NCBI GenBank assembly: GCA_963757265.1
Contig: CAVWRA010000011.1
Location: 470,457-534,456, forward strand
DNA: 64,000 nt
Direction of reading: 5' to 3'
From: CAIVVT01 sp963757265
Lineage (GTDB): Bacteria; Acidobacteriota; Terriglobia; Bryobacterales; Bryobacteraceae
A program made the translations under genes and the position numbers. The notes beneath the pieces are model-generated. The model was not told where the DNA came from. It saw only the letters and a program-made list of their open reading frames with translations, and did not search any database. Shown one piece after another: positions 62,066 through 64,000 of the stretch; positions within the stretch are counted from its first letter, which is position 1; the number at the start of each line of letters is the position of its first letter.

Positions 62066-62920
62066 GTGAGATTCGCCTCGCTGGTGCTCGCTGGCGCTGC
62101 TGTGTGCGCCGCTTTTTCCCCCGTTCGGGCCGCCGCCCCGGCGCCCGCTGAGGACCCCGCCACCAAGGGCAAGGAAGTGGTGATGCAGAGCCTGGCCGCG
62201 CTGGGCGGCGACCGCTTCCTGGCGATGCGCGACCGCATTGAGGACGGCCGCGCCTATAGCTTCTTCAACGAGAAACTATCCGGCCTGTCGCTGGCGCGCA
62301 TCTACACGCGCTACTTGACGCCGCCCGACCCGCCGGTGGCCGCGTTCATCGGCCAGCGCGAGCGCCAAGTCTTCGGCAAGGACGAAACCGCCTACGTGCT
62401 GCTGGACGAAAACCGCGGCTTCAACGTCACCTACCGCGGCGCCAAGCCGGTCCAGGATGCCGACTACGCGCGCTATCGGGAGAGCCTGCTGCACAACATT
62501 TTTTACATCCTGCGGATGCGCCTGAAGGAGCCCGGCATGGGCTTCGAGTCGCGCGGCATCGATCTGTACAACAACGTGCCTGTCAACGTGGTCAACATCT
62601 ACGACAATGACAACCGCACGGTGACGGTGTTTTTCGACGAAACGACGCACTATCCCGTGCGCCAGTTGTGGTTCCAGCGCAACCAGATCACGCACGATCG
62701 GGACGAGGAAGTGACCGTCTTCTCCAAGTTCCGCGACACCAAGGGCGTGCAATGGCCGTGGGTGACGCTGCGCGAGCGCAACGGCGAGCGCATCTACGAG
62801 ATCTTCTGCGAATCGGTGCAGATCGACACAGGCGTGACCGACGAAAAATTCACCCTGCCGGCGAATATGAAGATCATCCAGGGGCCCGAGGCCACGCCGG
62901 GGCGCAGTAGCAAGAAATAG
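62066..62920 (+). CDS. Secreted LolA/RseB-like protein of unknown function
   Basis: 284 residues from the GTG at 62066, with a signal peptide (RFASLVLAGAAVCAAFSPVR). The body has alternating strands: LLDENRGFNVTYRGAKPVQD, VNVVNIYDNDNRTVTVFFDE, HYPVRQLWFQRNQI and SVQIDTGVTDEKFTLPANMK. This resembles the half-barrel folds of LolA, RseB and outer-membrane lipoprotein-sorting proteins. Function is inferred only from the fold likeness. Confidence 0.65.
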   Translation: MRFASLVLAGAAVCAAFSPVRAAAPAPAEDPATKGKEVVMQSLAALGGDRFLAMRDRIEDGRAYSFFNEKLSGLSLARIYTRYLTPPDPPVAAFIGQRERQVFGKDETAYVLLDENRGFNVTYRGAKPVQDADYARYRESLLHNIFYILRMRLKEPGMGFESRGIDLYNNVPVNVVNIYDNDNRTVTVFFDETTHYPVRQLWFQRNQITHDRDEEVTVFSKFRDTKGVQWPWVTLRERNGERIYEIFCESVQIDTGVTDEKFTLPANMKIIQGPEATPGRSSKK

Positions 62921-63084
62921 CGGTCCGAGCGTCCCGAACGCGTCAGCCTGCTCCTTTCGCCAGCTCGCCGTTCGTTCGCGATTCGCTGTTTGCCCCGTTT
63001 GCCGCCAGTGTGGTGAGTCGTTGATTCATTGCAGAAACCACTCCGGCTCGGGTGTCCACGTCCGGCTCCTGAAAGCAAACGAGA

Positions 63085-63122
63085 GGCCGACGTGGACGTC
63101 GGCCGCAGACCGGGCGGTCTGC
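63085..63122. repeat. Double perfect hairpin element
   Basis: GGCCGACGT-gg-ACGTCGGCC (63085-63104) is followed at once by GCAGACC-gggc-GGTCTGC (63105-63122). Neither has a T-run. They lie between the convergent LolA-like gene and the patatin gene, and resemble dispersed intergenic palindromic elements. Confidence 0.65.
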
Positions 63123-63163
63123 CCCACCAGCGCGCATTTCCGCGGCGAATCAGTGACTCGGGA

Positions 63164-64000
63164 CTAGCGCCGGCCAGCCGAAGTGGTGAAGTCGCACATC
63201 CTGGCCTTGCTGTACCCCAATGCAATCAACTCGGCTGCCCGGTCGAACTCCAACGTCCGACACGCGTTCCTGGGGATTTCTATGACCGTGTCGGGTGGAT
63301 ACGCGGCCAGCTTCAGGCGGCCAATGGTGCCCTGCATGGCCTCGAACGCCTGACTTGCAATGTCGTACGCTCCCCAATCCCGGCTGCCGCCGCTTGTCGC
63401 GGATGGTTGGAGGCGGCCGATGAAGCGATTGATCCTCTCACGGAACGGGGACGAAGGGGAGTCCGGGGCGGCACTCACGCCAACCGGCTCTGCCGGACTC
63501 CCAGCGGGCCCGTTCACATCCACGGCGATCGTCATCTCGGTTGCATCGCCAAACGTCGGCGCGATGGGTACGGGATTCAGAACCCCTCCATCGACAAGAT
63601 CGGCCCCCTTGTACTTGAACGGAGTGAAGAAGAGAGGGATCGCGAAAGAGGCGCGCATGGCATCGAAGAGACTGCCCGATCGTATCCAGACCTCCTTCTG
63701 GCTTCCCAGGTCAGTGGCGACGGCCGTAAATGAAATCGGGAGGTCTTCGATCTATTTCTCCCCCACCAGGCCGATCAGGGTGTTGACGAGTTTCTCACCT
63801 CTCACCAATCCCCCCTTCTCCCACGAAAGATCGAGCAGCGTGACGATGTCGACTTTCGTCAAGGAACGCACCCATTGCTCATACACATCCAGTTTCCCGG
63901 CAGCGTAGATGCCCCCGATGACTGCGCCGATCGAGCAGCCGACGATCGACTTGATCTTGAGATCATTTTCTTCGAGCCAATGGATGACGCCAATGTGCGC
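63164..64000 (-). pseudogene. Patatin-like phospholipase, broken by an in-frame stop (partial at right edge)
   Basis: Read on the minus strand from the right edge, the frame gives AHIGVIHWLEENDLKIKSIV then GCSIGAVIGGIYAAG, the nucleophile elbow GxSxG. An in-frame TAG at 63754-63752 interrupts it within GLVGEK-stop-IEDLPISFTAVATDLGS. The rest continues without a frame change: MRASFAIPLFFTPFKYKGAD, LVDGGVLNPVPIAP (catalytic Asp in DGG), and the C-terminal domain to 63164. A single base (for instance AAG to TAG) would create the stop. The gene is dead unless the stop is a sequence error or is read through. The N-terminus lies outside the window. Confidence 0.82.

Overview
The window is GC-rich, densely coded bacterial chromosome. 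It most likely comes from an acidobacterium of the Solibacter/Bryobacter type. This is an inference from gene style, not a database match. The supporting signs are many Tat-type leaders on sugar isomerases and glycosidases, proline- or glycine-rich TonB proteins with their own ExbB/ExbD set, a complete compact his operon, dispersed hairpin-rich intergenic repeats, and tilS-ftsH, tgt-yajC-secD-secF and acpP-fabF clusters. No tRNA, rRNA, prophage, insertion sequence or CRISPR array was recognised.

Layout. 0-3 kb: the end of a secreted glycosidase, an autoregulated HigBA-like toxin-antitoxin pair, and KdsC coupled to an ACT-domain protein. 3-3.85 kb: a non-coding stretch with three inverted repeats. 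3.85-10.6 kb: tilS-ftsH-HAD phosphatase, a Tat-type sugar isomerase and oxidoreductase, and hicBA. 10.6-17.7 kb: the minus-strand his operon hisI-G-D-C-(HAD)-B-H-F-A. It is preceded by a leader peptide with five His codons, an antiterminator and an intrinsic terminator, which together form a complete attenuator. 18-20.2 kb: a GIY-YIG/T5orf172-type protein, then about nine 99-bp hairpin-bearing tandem repeats lying between an intact trans-sulfuration gene and a remnant of a second copy. 20.2-27.3 kb: cysS and tgt diverge, then yajC-secD-secF. 27.6-31.2 kb: a tonB-exbB-exbD-exbD-TPR lipoprotein operon closed by a strong terminator. 31.2-39.8 kb: bifunctional Rel, DUF971, a GH78-like glycosidase, a sugar isomerase, a second TonB with a triplicated N-terminal motif, and an S1/P1 nuclease. 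40-46.4 kb: acpP-fabF, etfBA, a methyltransferase and an ABC exporter. 46.5-52.4 kb: mostly minus-strand accessory genes and a palindromic repeat cluster. 52.6-57.7 kb: apt, ispE, prs, rplY, pth, rpsF, rpsR, rplI. 57.9-64 kb: a HEAT/SEC-C protein, a PHP hydrolase paired with a GT4 glycosyltransferase, a LolA-like secreted protein, and a patatin gene broken by a stop codon.

How the parts work together. The his genes form one translationally coupled transcript, controlled in principle by ribosome stalling at the His codons. The HAD gene inside it is the natural candidate for the otherwise missing histidinol-phosphate phosphatase. The Tat-exported glycosidases, sugar isomerases and two TonB systems suggest a heterotroph that scavenges complex carbohydrate. 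Four otherwise normal housekeeping genes (hisG, hisD, tgt, exbD) carry single-base frameshifts. These look more like sequence errors than decay, but that needs checking against reads.
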